Source: Pseudosulfitobacter koreensis
Lineage (GTDB): Bacteria; Pseudomonadota; Alphaproteobacteria; Rhodobacterales; Rhodobacteraceae
DNA length: 64,000 bases
Direction of reading: 5' to 3'
NCBI RefSeq assembly: GCF_024733015.1
Contig: NZ_JANKJG010000011.1
Location: 81,408-145,407 of the forward strand
This document shows positions 1 through 9,050 of this stretch, piece by piece. The position numbers and the translations under genes were made by a program. Below the pieces are notes generated by a model. That model did no database searches. It had not been told where the DNA came from and saw only the letters and a list, made by a program, of their open reading frames with translations. How positions within the stretch are numbered: position 1 is the first letter of the stretch; every line of letters starts with the position of its first letter.

Positions 1-1146
1 GAGGGCAACTTTGAAAAGGGCAAACCCCACGGCTTTGGCAAGATCACCTTTGCCGACGGCGGCACCTATGAAGGCGAGTGGGAAGCGGGCGCGATCATGG
101 GCCAGGGCGTTGCGCTCTATGCCAATGGCGTGCGCTACGAAGGATCGTTCCGCAATGCCAAGCACCACGGCAAGGGCGTGATGCAAAGCCCCGGCGGCTA
201 TGAATACAAGGGCGACTGGGTCGATGGCGCCAAGCAGGGCGTCGGCACGATCACCTATCCCGACGGCGCGGTCTATGACGGCGAGATCGCGGCGGGCGAA
301 CGCCACGGCACCGGCACGCTGACCATGCCCGACGGGCTGGTATACGAAGGCAAATGGGTCGATGGGCAGATCGACGGGACCGGCAAGCTGACGCAGCCCA
401 ACGGCGACGTCTACGAAGGCGATCTGGTCGCCGGCCGCCGCGAGGGCAAGGGCCGCGTGACCTATGCCAACGGCGATGTCTACGAGGGCGACTTCAAGGA
501 TGACCGCCGCGACGGCTCGGGCACCTTTATCGGCAACGACGGCTATACCTATATCGGCCAGTGGGTCGCGGGCCAGATCGAGGGCGAAGGCCGCGTGACC
601 TATCCCGACGGATCGGTCTACGAAGGCGATTTCCGCGACGATCTGGCCGATGGCACGGGCAAGATCACCTATGCAGACGGATCGACCTACGAAGGGGAAT
701 GGACCGCAGGCGTGATCGAGGGTCAGGGCAAGGCGGTCTATCCCAATGGCGTGGTCTATGAGGGCGGCTTTGCCAACGCCAAGAACGACGGTCAGGGTGT
801 CATGACCTATGCCGACGGCTACCGTTACGAAGGCAGTTGGGAAGATGGCCAGCGCCACGGCATGGGCACCGCGACCTATCCCGACGGCACGGTCTACGAA
901 GGCAACTTCGAGAACGGCCAGCGCCACGGCACGGGCAAGATCGTGATGTCGGACGGGTTCACCTATGAAGGCGAGTGGGTCCGCGGCGAGATCAGCGGCA
1001 CCGGCACCGCGACCTATGCCAACGGCGACGTCTACGTGGGCACGTTTCGCGCGGGCAAGCGGCAGGGCGATGGCACCATGCGCTATTCCACCGGCGAAGA
1101 AGCGTCAGGCGACTGGGAAAACGGCGCGCTGCAGCAGGACGGCTAA
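1..1146 (+). CDS. MORN-repeat protein (5' end outside window)
   Basis: The reading frame is open from the first base, so the N-terminus and any signal peptide lie upstream. The visible 381 residues are almost entirely tandem MORN repeats of about 23 residues (pattern YEGxWxxGxxxGxGxxxxxDG), roughly sixteen copies. Neighbouring units partly alternate between a 'YEGDF' type and a 'YEGEW' type. MORN repeats form extended beta-hairpin rods that bind proteins or lipids. In bacteria their cellular roles are mostly unknown. The coding DNA therefore has a period near 69 bp. The stop lies 2 bases from the stop of the convergent photolyase gene. The family call is firm; no function can be assigned. Confidence 0.85.
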   Translation, partial: EGNFEKGKPHGFGKITFADGGTYEGEWEAGAIMGQGVALYANGVRYEGSFRNAKHHGKGVMQSPGGYEYKGDWVDGAKQGVGTITYPDGAVYDGEIAAGERHGTGTLTMPDGLVYEGKWVDGQIDGTGKLTQPNGDVYEGDLVAGRREGKGRVTYANGDVYEGDFKDDRRDGSGTFIGNDGYTYIGQWVAGQIEGEGRVTYPDGSVYEGDFRDDLADGTGKITYADGSTYEGEWTAGVIEGQGKAVYPNGVVYEGGFANAKNDGQGVMTYADGYRYEGSWEDGQRHGMGTATYPDGTVYEGNFENGQRHGTGKIVMSDGFTYEGEWVRGEISGTGTATYANGDVYVGTFRAGKRQGDGTMRYSTGEEASGDWENGALQQDG

Positions 1147-1148
1147 AC

Positions 1149-2675
1149 TCAGACCACCTCGCCCGCGTCCAGCCGTTTGAGGAAGCGTTTTGCGTCCGAC
1201 AGAACCGTTTCGCGGCGGTCTTCGTCCATCCGGTCCCAGGTGCCGTACATATTGCCCATGCGCGGGTTCTTCTCGAACCGGTCGCGATGGCGGATCAGGA
1301 AATCCCAATAGAGCAGGTTGAACGGGCAGGCCCCCTCGCCCGTCTTCCTGGTGACCTTGTAGCTGCACTGCTTGCAATGGTCGGACATGCGGTTGATGTA
1401 GGCGCCCGACGAGACATAGGGCTTGGACGCGATCACGCCGCCGTCGGCGAACTGGCTCATGCCGACGGTATTGGGGGCCTCGACCCACTCGAAGGCGTCG
1501 GCATAGACCGACAGATACCATTCGTGCACCTGCGCGGGATCGACGCCCGCCAGAAGGGCAAAGTTGCCGGTGACCATCAGCCGCTGGATGTGATGGGCAT
1601 AGGCGTTGGCGCGGGTCTGGCCCACGGCCTGCCGCACGCAGCGCATCTTGGTCTCGGTGCCCCAGTAGAAGCCGGGCAGATCGCGTTTGTGGCCCAGCAC
1701 GTTGCGCTGGGTGTAGTCGCGGCCTTCCAGAAAATAGATGCCACGCACATATTCGCGCCAGCCGATGATCTGGCGAATGAACCCTTCGGCGGCGTTGATC
1801 GGCACGTCGCCCGCGTCATAGGCGTCCTGCACCGCCTCGCAGACTTCCAGCGGGGACAAAAGACCGATGTTCATGTAGGGCGACAGGACGGCGTGGTAGA
1901 GATAGGGCTCCCCGTCCAGCATCGCGTCCTGATAGTCACCGAACCGCGCCAACGCGTGTTTCACGAAATGCGCCAGCGCATCGAGCGCGCCTTGGCGGTC
2001 GGTGGCAAAGTGGAAGGGTTCGAGATCGCCAAAGTTGTCGCCGAACTGGGACGCGACCAGATCCAGCACCGCGCGGGTGGTCTTGTCAGGCTCGAACTGC
2101 AGCGGTCCGTCGGTCTTGATGTCGTCGGGCGCGGGCTTGCGGTTGTCGTGGTCGAAATTCCACTGGCCGCCTGCGGGGTCGTCGCCGTCCATCAGCAGGC
2201 CGGTCTTGCGCCGCATCTCGCGATAGAAATACTCCATCCGCAGCGCCTTGCGGCCTTCGGCCCAGTCCTCGAACATCGCGTGGCTGGCGATAAAGCGGTC
2301 GTCGTCGTGCAGCGCGACCTTCAGCGGGGCATGGCGCAGCTTGTCGATCAACCGCCATTCGCCCGGTTCGGTTGCGATCACTTCGGATGTGCCGCGTTCC
2401 TCGGCACGGCGCAGCAGTTCGCCCACGATGCTGCCTGCGTTGTCGGGATCGTCAAGCGTGGTGTAATCCACCGTCCAGCCGTCGTCGCGCAGCTGCACCG
2501 CGAACTTGCGCATTGCGGTCAGGATCAGCGCGATCTTCTTGGGGTGGTGCGGGACATAGGTGCCCTCGTCGCGCACCTCGGCCATCACGACCACGTCCCT
2601 GGTTTTCTGCGCGGCCTTCAGCGCCGACAGGTTCATGCTCAGCTGATCGCCCAGGACCAGCACAAGGCGGCTCAC
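1149..2675 (-). CDS. FeS-cluster photolyase / cryptochrome-related protein (PhrB/CryB type)
   Basis: A 508-residue homologue of the prokaryotic FeS-BCP branch of DNA photolyases and cryptochromes, which repair (6-4) photoproducts or act in light signalling, using FAD and a lumazine chromophore. The N-terminal Rossmann-like domain begins RLVLVLGDQLS. The C-terminal half has the four cysteines expected to hold a [4Fe-4S] cluster: one in MRCVRQ, two in CKQC and one in GACPF. I chose a GTG start at 2675 because it overlaps the stop of the upstream SDR gene (GTGA) and follows AGGAGG at about 7 bases. A TTG one codon upstream is the alternative. The two genes are therefore translationally coupled. 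Repair versus signalling cannot be decided from sequence. Confidence 0.88.
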   Translation of the reverse strand: MSRLVLVLGDQLSMNLSALKAAQKTRDVVVMAEVRDEGTYVPHHPKKIALILTAMRKFAVQLRDDGWTVDYTTLDDPDNAGSIVGELLRRAEERGTSEVIATEPGEWRLIDKLRHAPLKVALHDDDRFIASHAMFEDWAEGRKALRMEYFYREMRRKTGLLMDGDDPAGGQWNFDHDNRKPAPDDIKTDGPLQFEPDKTTRAVLDLVASQFGDNFGDLEPFHFATDRQGALDALAHFVKHALARFGDYQDAMLDGEPYLYHAVLSPYMNIGLLSPLEVCEAVQDAYDAGDVPINAAEGFIRQIIGWREYVRGIYFLEGRDYTQRNVLGHKRDLPGFYWGTETKMRCVRQAVGQTRANAYAHHIQRLMVTGNFALLAGVDPAQVHEWYLSVYADAFEWVEAPNTVGMSQFADGGVIASKPYVSSGAYINRMSDHCKQCSYKVTRKTGEGACPFNLLYWDFLIRHRDRFEKNPRMGNMYGTWDRMDEDRRETVLSDAKRFLKRLDAGEVV

Positions 2676-3328
2676 CAAGGCACCTCCTTGCCTGCCCAGT
2701 CAAGGAAACGGCCCGTGTGATCGGCCGTCAGCCCGTCCATCACCGACATCAGGTTGCCTGCCGCCTCGTCGGGGGATACCGACGGATGCCGCCCGAGGTA
2801 TTTCTCGGTAAAGGGCGTGGCGACCGTGCCGGGGTGCAACGCCACGACCGCCGCCTGCTTGTGGGTGCGGGCCAGTTCGATCGCCGTGGTGTGCACGATC
2901 TGGTTCACCGCCGCCTTGGCGCTGCGATAGCTGATCCAGCCGCCGATCTTGTTGTCGCCGATGGAGCCCACGCGCGCGGACAGCACCGCGAACACGCCGT
3001 CCGGTTTCAGCAGGTCATGCGCGTGGGACAGCACCAGCGCGGGACCGATGGCGTTGACCGCGAACTGATCCGCCATCGCCTTGGCCGTGATCGCCTTGAT
3101 AGTCTTTTCCGGCTCTGCCCCGTCGATTTGCAAGGCGCCCGTCGCCACGATCACCCGGTCGAAGGGGCCGAGGCCCACCAGCGCCGTGTCCACCGACGCC
3201 GCATCGGTCACGTCGAACCCATCGACGGAGCGCGACAGCGCCGTCACCTTATCGCCGCGCGCGGCATGTGCGGCGCAAAGTGCCGCGCCGATCCCGCCCG
3301 AGGCGCCCAATATCAATACATCTGCCAT
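2672..3328 (-). CDS. short-chain dehydrogenase/reductase
   Basis: A 218-residue SDR. The NAD(P) site is ILGASGGIG near the N-terminus. The catalytic tyrosine and lysine lie in YRSAK, after a serine about 14 residues before. I use the internal ATG at 3328 because MADVLILGASGG is the normal family beginning; an upstream in-frame start would add 12 unlikely residues. Its stop overlaps the photolyase start by 4 bases, so the two form an operon. Substrate unknown. The pairing suggests a shared light or stress response, but that is inference. Confidence 0.85.
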   Translation of the reverse strand: MADVLILGASGGIGAALCAAHAARGDKVTALSRSVDGFDVTDAASVDTALVGLGPFDRVIVATGALQIDGAEPEKTIKAITAKAMADQFAVNAIGPALVLSHAHDLLKPDGVFAVLSARVGSIGDNKIGGWISYRSAKAAVNQIVHTTAIELARTHKQAAVVALHPGTVATPFTEKYLGRHPSVSPDEAAGNLMSVMDGLTADHTGRFLDWAGKEVPW

Positions 3329-3394
3329 GCCGTGCGACCTAGTGCAGCCTGCACACCCGTCCATGAGACTGAACGGAAATAATAAATCTTCCTC

Positions 3395-3430
3395 TTTTCA
3401 TTCAATCCAAGCGCGGTATATGCTCGGGGC
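3395..3430 (+). promoter_or_regulatory. putative promoter of leuL-leuA
   Basis: A TATGCT hexamer at 3419-3424 resembles a -10 box. About 18 bases upstream, TTTTCA at 3395-3400 is a weak -35 candidate. A start 7 bases after the -10 would fall on or next to the A of the leader-peptide ATG at 3431, which would make the leader mRNA leaderless. No Shine-Dalgarno sequence is visible before that ATG. Inference from spacing only. Confidence 0.45.
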
Positions 3431-3511
3431 ATGACACTGGTCGCACATATCCCTTCTGCCCGCGCATCGCGTGCGATCCTGCGTGACCTACTGATCCTAA
3501 CCCGCCTCTGA
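3431..3511 (+). CDS. leucine-rich leader peptide of the leuA attenuator
   Basis: A 26-codon open frame, MTLVAHIPSARA...LTRL, ends 76 bases before leuA. Six of 26 residues are leucine, five of them in the last ten codons. Two use CTA, a very rare codon in this GC-rich genome. The stop codon lies inside the left arm of a perfect 10-bp hairpin that competes with a second GC-rich hairpin. This is the standard layout of ribosome-mediated transcription attenuation: a ribosome stalled at Leu codons leaves the first hairpin free to form. I see no Shine-Dalgarno sequence, so initiation may be leaderless. It is too short for most gene finders. Confidence 0.75.
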   Translation: MTLVAHIPSARASRAILRDLLILTRL

Positions 3512-3565
3512 GCGTGCCATTCCGGCGCGCCCGCTCAGAGGGGAGTGCCGCGCGCCACAGGCTTT
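3505..3565 (+). promoter_or_regulatory. leuA transcription attenuator (competing hairpins)
   Basis: Hairpin A pairs CCTCTGAGCG (3505-3514) with CGCTCAGAGG (3532-3541), a perfect 10-bp stem whose left arm contains the leader stop codon. Hairpin B pairs GGCGCGC (3524-3530) with GCGCGCC (3550-3556), followed by CTTTT at 3562. The arms interleave, so A and B exclude each other. A ribosome finishing the leader covers the left arm of A and lets B (terminator) form. One stalled earlier at Leu codons lets A (antiterminator) form. The T-tract is short, so B may be a modest terminator. Confidence 0.7.
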
Positions 3566-3587
3566 TAGGACAAAAAAGAGATCTCAC

Positions 3588-5150
3588 ATGACCCAAGAAC
3601 AAGACCGCGTTGTCATCTTTGACACGACACTCCGTGACGGCGAACAGTCGCCCGGTGCCACCATGACCCACGCCGAAAAGCTGGAGATTGCCAGCCTGCT
3701 CGACGAAATGGGCGTGGATATCATCGAGGCGGGCTTTCCCATCGCCTCGGAAGGCGACTTTGCCGCAGTGGCGGAGATTGCGAAGAACGCAAAAAACTCG
3801 GTGATCTGCGGGTTGGCGCGCGCGCAACTGCCCGACATCGACCGCTGCTGGGAGGCGATCAAGCACGCCTCGCGCCCGCGCATCCACACCTTTATCGGCA
3901 CGTCACCGCTGCACCGGGCCATTCCCAACCTGACGATGGATGAAATGGCAGAACGGATCGACCAGACCGTCAGCCACGCCCGCAACCTGTGCGACAACGT
4001 GCAATGGTCGCCGATGGACGCGACCCGCACCGAGGAAGATTACCTGTGCCGCACGGTCGAGATCGCGATCAAGGCGGGTGCGACCACGATCAACATCCCC
4101 GACACCGTGGGCTATACCGCGCCGCGCGAAAGTGCGGCACTGATCCGCATGTTGCTGGAGCGGGTGCCGGGCGCGGATGAGATCGTCTTTGCCACGCATT
4201 GCCACAACGACCTTGGCATGGCGACCGCCAACAGCCTTGCCGCCGTTGAAGCAGGCGCGCGCCAGATCGAATGCACGATCAACGGCTTGGGCGAACGCGC
4301 GGGCAACACGGCGCTGGAAGAGGTGGTGATGGCGTTGAAGGTACGCAACGACATCATGCCGTTCCAGACCGGCATCGACACCACCAAGCTGATGAACATC
4401 TCGCGCCGGGTGGCAACCGTTTCGGGCTTTCCGGTGCAGTTCAACAAGGCCATCGTCGGCAAGAACGCCTTTGCCCACGAAAGCGGCATCCACCAGGACG
4501 GGATGCTGAAAAACGCCGAAACCTTCGAGATCATGCGCCCCGAGGACGTCGGCCTGACCGAGACCAACATCGTGATGGGCAAGCATTCGGGCCGTGCCGC
4601 GCTGCGGTCCAAGTTGGAAGATCTGGGGTTCGAGCTGGGGGACAACCAGCTTAAGGATGTGTTCGTGCGGTTCAAGGAGCTGGCCGATCGCAAGAAGGAA
4701 ATCTATGAAGAGGACCTGATTGCGCTGATGCGCACCACCACCGATCCCGAGGACGAGCGGATCAAGCTGGTGTCGCTGCGCGTGGTCTGTGGCACCGAAG
4801 GACCGCAGCAGGCCGACATGACGCTGGAGGTCGATGGCACCGAACACCAGACCAGCCAGACCGGCGATGGCCCCGTCGATGCGTCGTTCAACTGCATCAA
4901 GGCGCTGGTTAGCCACACCGCGCGCCTGCAACTGTATCAGGTGCACGCCGTGACCGAAGGCACCGATGCGCAGGCGACGGTATCGGTGCGGCTGGACGAA
5001 GACGGTCGGATCGTCACCGGACAATCGGCGGATACCGACACGGTCGTCGCATCGGTCCGTGCCTATGTCCACGCGCTGAACCGGTTGCTGGTGCGTCGCA
5101 AGAAGGGCGGCACGGACAAGCGCGAGATCAATTACAAGGACGTCGGCTGA
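3588..5150 (+). CDS. leuA: 2-isopropylmalate synthase
   Basis: First committed step of leucine biosynthesis: acetyl-CoA plus 2-oxoisovalerate gives 2-isopropylmalate. The 520-residue length is normal for the long bacterial form. The N-terminal TIM barrel opens with the metal/substrate motif FDTTLRDGEQSPG (residues 9-21), and the metal-binding HCHNDLG lies near 203. The glycine-rich GLGERAGN follows. The C-terminal LeuA regulatory domain (about residue 390 on) is where leucine feedback normally binds. Expression is probably set by the upstream leucine leader and hairpins. It is a single-gene unit, closed by a strong terminator. Confidence 0.96.
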   Translation: MTQEQDRVVIFDTTLRDGEQSPGATMTHAEKLEIASLLDEMGVDIIEAGFPIASEGDFAAVAEIAKNAKNSVICGLARAQLPDIDRCWEAIKHASRPRIHTFIGTSPLHRAIPNLTMDEMAERIDQTVSHARNLCDNVQWSPMDATRTEEDYLCRTVEIAIKAGATTINIPDTVGYTAPRESAALIRMLLERVPGADEIVFATHCHNDLGMATANSLAAVEAGARQIECTINGLGERAGNTALEEVVMALKVRNDIMPFQTGIDTTKLMNISRRVATVSGFPVQFNKAIVGKNAFAHESGIHQDGMLKNAETFEIMRPEDVGLTETNIVMGKHSGRAALRSKLEDLGFELGDNQLKDVFVRFKELADRKKEIYEEDLIALMRTTTDPEDERIKLVSLRVVCGTEGPQQADMTLEVDGTEHQTSQTGDGPVDASFNCIKALVSHTARLQLYQVHAVTEGTDAQATVSVRLDEDGRIVTGQSADTDTVVASVRAYVHALNRLLVRRKKGGTDKREINYKDVG

Positions 5151-5179
5151 TTACGGTCTGAGCCGCATTCGCAAATTGC

Positions 5180-5212
5180 AAAAGGGCAGAGGGATCAACC
5201 TCTGCCCTTTTT
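5180..5212 (+). terminator. rho-independent terminator after leuA
   Basis: GGGCAGAGG (5184-5192), loop gatcaa, CCTCTGCCC (5199-5207), then five T. A matching A-run precedes the stem. It sits 30 bases after the leuA stop. Confidence 0.9.
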
Positions 5213-5277
5213 GCGAACATATTGGCGGCAGTCTCGTACACCATCCGGACGCCGCAATCAGACGGGCCCGGAACGGC

Positions 5278-5305
5278 AAAACGGCCGGGTGTTTCCACCC
5301 GGCCG
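5278..5305 (-). terminator. rho-independent terminator after the beta-barrel gene
   Basis: A perfect 10-bp stem, CGGCCGGGTG (5282-5291) with CACCCGGCCG (5296-5305), has a 4-base loop. Read on the minus strand it is followed by TTTT (5278-5281). It lies 30 bases past the stop of the beta-barrel gene. Confidence 0.85.
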
Positions 5306-5334
5306 CCTGATCATGTGAAACTCTGATGGGACAA

Positions 5335-6090
5335 TCAGAAGTTGGTCAGATTTGCAAAGCTGCCTGTCGCGCTGCTGATCACGTTGCCCAGTGTGCGACG
5401 ACCGGATGTGCGGTTGCCCAGCTCGTAGTTCAGGCCAAAGCTGACGTGATCGACGTCGGCGAAGTCTGTCGAGATGCGGCCAACCGACAGTTCGACGTTT
5501 GCGCCTTCGGTGAACTCATACTGACCGCCGACTGTGACCGACGTGCCGTCGAGGCCTGCCAGATCGAAGTAGGACAGCGAGCCGATGGCCGCGAAGCCGT
5601 TGCCGAAGCTGTAGCCGCCGCCAACCGAGACCAGGTCCAGGTCTTCGGTGGTGATCAGGTCGGCCTGCACGTTGTAGGCGTCCAACTCGTAGTCTGCGAA
5701 GGCCGAAACCAGCGTTTCGTTTTCGATGCGGGTGATGTCGATGCCCACGGTGCCTGTCGGGGAGACGTCCCACGACCCGAACACGGTGTAGACGGTGTCG
5801 TCCAGATCCGAAGAATCGCCGATGGCCAGACCGACGGTGTATTCGCCCATGTCGTAGTAGCCGAAGACCGATTTCAGGTCGACGTCGGTGCCGAACAGGT
5901 CAAAGCGGGTGTAGTCCGCACCCAGCGAGACGCCGTTGTTCAGACGGTATTCGGCTGCGAGCGACGCATAGTCCAGGTCAAGGCCCAGCAGGTTGAAACG
6001 TGCCAGTTCGCCGGAAAATGTCCAGCCGCCCGTCACGTATTCGATGCCGCCGCCGAAGGCTGTGAAACGCGTGTTGCGCCACCGCCACAC
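5335..6090 (-). pseudogene. beta-barrel outer-membrane (porin-like) protein lacking its N-terminus
   Basis: 251 residues of alternating amphipathic strands rich in Gly, Tyr and Asp, such as VGGGYSFGNGF and VSFGLNYEL, typical of a 12-16-strand outer-membrane barrel. The chain ends in Phe, as many barrels do. The only start in frame is a GTG at 6090 giving MWRWRNTRF. There is no signal peptide, and a TGA lies directly upstream in the same frame (6091-6093). None of the three minus-strand frames between here and the upstream VOC gene stop (6141) encodes a signal peptide. I therefore think the 5' end has been lost. A short intact protein with an unusual start remains possible. A good terminator is retained. 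Confidence 0.6.
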
Positions 6091-6140
6091 TCACCATTTT
6101 GTTACCGTAGGGGCACCTTCTTTAACCCTTTGTTCATAAA

Positions 6141-6743
6141 TCAGTTTTGAGGCTCGGAGCCTCGATAGGGGTCCTTCGCCTGCCGATTCTCGCTCAGTGA
6201 GTCTTGCGACCGCGCCACGATCCGCTCGACCGCGTCGGCCAGATGCACTTCGGCGATATGATCGTCGCCTGCGGCCACCCGGATCTTGTGTGCCTCCATC
6301 AGCACGGCGGCATGGCTGGACCCGCGCGGCGGAATGAACTTGTAGCAGGCCAGTTCGATCAACAGCCCGCAGGGATCCTTGAAATAGATCGAGTCCATGA
6401 ACCCGCGATCCTTGACGCCGGAATTGCCGATGCCCCGCGTCTTCAACCGGTCCGGCACCTGGCCGAAGGTGGCGCGGTCCACCTCGAACGCCAGGTGATG
6501 CACGCAGCCCACGTCCATCGGGGTGCGGCGATTGTCGGGTTTGCGGGTGTCGTCGGTGAAGACGGTGATCAGGCGCCCGTCGCCGGGATCGAAATAGAGG
6601 TGACCCTGTCCGGGATCGTCCAGGTTGGGCTGATCGAAGATGAACGGCATGCCCAGCACGCCTTCCCAGAAATCAATGGTGGACTGGCGGTCGGCACCGG
6701 TCAAGGTAATGTGATGGACGCCCAAAACCTGAAGTTTGCGCAT
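6141..6743 (-). CDS. VOC-family (glyoxalase/dioxygenase-fold) protein
   Basis: A 200-residue vicinal-oxygen-chelate protein. The likely metal ligands are visible: His in VLGVHHITLTG, His in VHHLAFEV and Glu in LLIELACY. The FWEGVLGMPF segment is typical of ring-cleaving dioxygenase or glyoxalase-like members. The start at 6743 follows GGGAGAA; a longer frame upstream is not family-like. A C-terminal tail of about 50 residues after the VOC fold is unexplained. The substrate cannot be named. It lies upstream of the broken barrel gene on the same strand. Confidence 0.82.
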   Translation of the reverse strand: MRKLQVLGVHHITLTGADRQSTIDFWEGVLGMPFIFDQPNLDDPGQGHLYFDPGDGRLITVFTDDTRKPDNRRTPMDVGCVHHLAFEVDRATFGQVPDRLKTRGIGNSGVKDRGFMDSIYFKDPCGLLIELACYKFIPPRGSSHAAVLMEAHKIRVAAGDDHIAEVHLADAVERIVARSQDSLSENRQAKDPYRGSEPQN

Positions 6744-8029
<1,286 letters not shown>

Positions 8030-8048
8030 GCGCGGATCAGGACGCGAG

Positions 8049-8078
8049 GGGCCCCTTTGCATGAGGGGGCCGATTGCG
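8049..8078 (+). repeat. inverted repeat between mreB and mreC
   Basis: GGCCCC and GGGGCC flank a short spacer soon after the mreB stop, in the only large gap of this operon. There is no T-tract. It may be a partial attenuator or an RNA-stability hairpin that keeps MreB more abundant than MreC and MreD. Inference only. Confidence 0.35.
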
Positions 8079-8144
8079 GCAGAGTTGATGCACGATCCCG
8101 CCAGACCGATCAAAGGCCGATCAAACCGCAGGTGAGACTTCACT

Positions 8145-9050
8145 TTGGCAAAAGACCGCTCTTCCTCTGACTTTGTCACGCCGATCCGGCGGCTGCTGAC
8201 GGCTGTGCTGGTGCTGGGGTTGATCGCGACCTTCATCGTCTGGCGCATCGACAGCCCGCGCGTCGAGCGGTTCCGCGCGCAGGTCACCGACCGGATCGTG
8301 CCGAATTTCGATTGGGCGATGGCCCCAGTCACCGGGACCATCAATCTGGTGCGCGATTTCCGCAGCTATCAGCGCATTGCCGAACAGAACGCAGAGCTGC
8401 GCCGCGAGTTGCGCAAGATGCAGGCGTGGAAAGAGGCCGCCGTGCAGCTGGAACAAGAAAATGCGCGGCTGCTGGACCTGAACAACGTGCGGCTGGACCC
8501 GCGCCTGACGGTGATTTCGGGCATGGTGCTGGCCGACAGCGGATCGCCGTTTCGCCAGTCGGTGCTGCTGAACGTGGGCGCGCGCGACGGGCTGGTCGAT
8601 GGCTGGGCGACGATGGACGGCATCGGACTGGTCGGGCGCATTTCGGGCGTGGCCGAGAACACCGCGCGGGTGATCCTGCTGACCGATGCCTCTAGCCGCA
8701 TTCCCGCGACGATCCAGCCCTCGGGGCAGCGCGCCATGGTGGCGGGGGACAACAGCAAGAACCCGCCCGTGGATTTCCTGGAGAACCCCGATCTGGTGCG
8801 CCCCGGCGACCGCGTGTTCAGCTCGGGCGATGGCGGGGTGTTTCCGGCGGGCCTGCTGATCGGGGAAATCGCCAAGGACCCCGGCGGGCGTCTGCGGGTG
8901 CGGCTGGCTGCGGATTACGAGCGGCTCGAGTTCCTGCGGGTGCTGCGCCATTACGGCAATGAGCCTGTCAGCGACACCGCGCGGATCATCACCCCCGACC
9001 TGCCCACTGCTGGGGCTACCGCTGGGTCCGCTTCCGAGGTTCGCGAATGA
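8145..9050 (+). CDS. mreC: rod-shape-determining protein MreC
   Basis: 301 residues with the MreC plan: a short cytoplasmic N-terminus, one membrane helix (about residues 17-35, LLTAVLVLGLIATFIVW), a coiled coil (about 70-110, many Arg/Glu/Leu) and a periplasmic beta domain. MreC is the periplasmic scaffold that activates PBP2. The start appears to be TTG at 8145, 8 bases after AGGTGAG; there is no ATG or GTG in a better place. The end overlaps mreD by 4 bases. Confidence 0.92.
   Translation: MAKDRSSSDFVTPIRRLLTAVLVLGLIATFIVWRIDSPRVERFRAQVTDRIVPNFDWAMAPVTGTINLVRDFRSYQRIAEQNAELRRELRKMQAWKEAAVQLEQENARLLDLNNVRLDPRLTVISGMVLADSGSPFRQSVLLNVGARDGLVDGWATMDGIGLVGRISGVAENTARVILLTDASSRIPATIQPSGQRAMVAGDNSKNPPVDFLENPDLVRPGDRVFSSGDGGVFPAGLLIGEIAKDPGGRLRVRLAADYERLEFLRVLRHYGNEPVSDTARIITPDLPTAGATAGSASEVRE

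Noticed and set aside
975..2720. Open plus-strand frame of 581 codons across the photolyase
   Set aside because: Shadow of the photolyase gene, which has its cofactor and FeS motifs intact.
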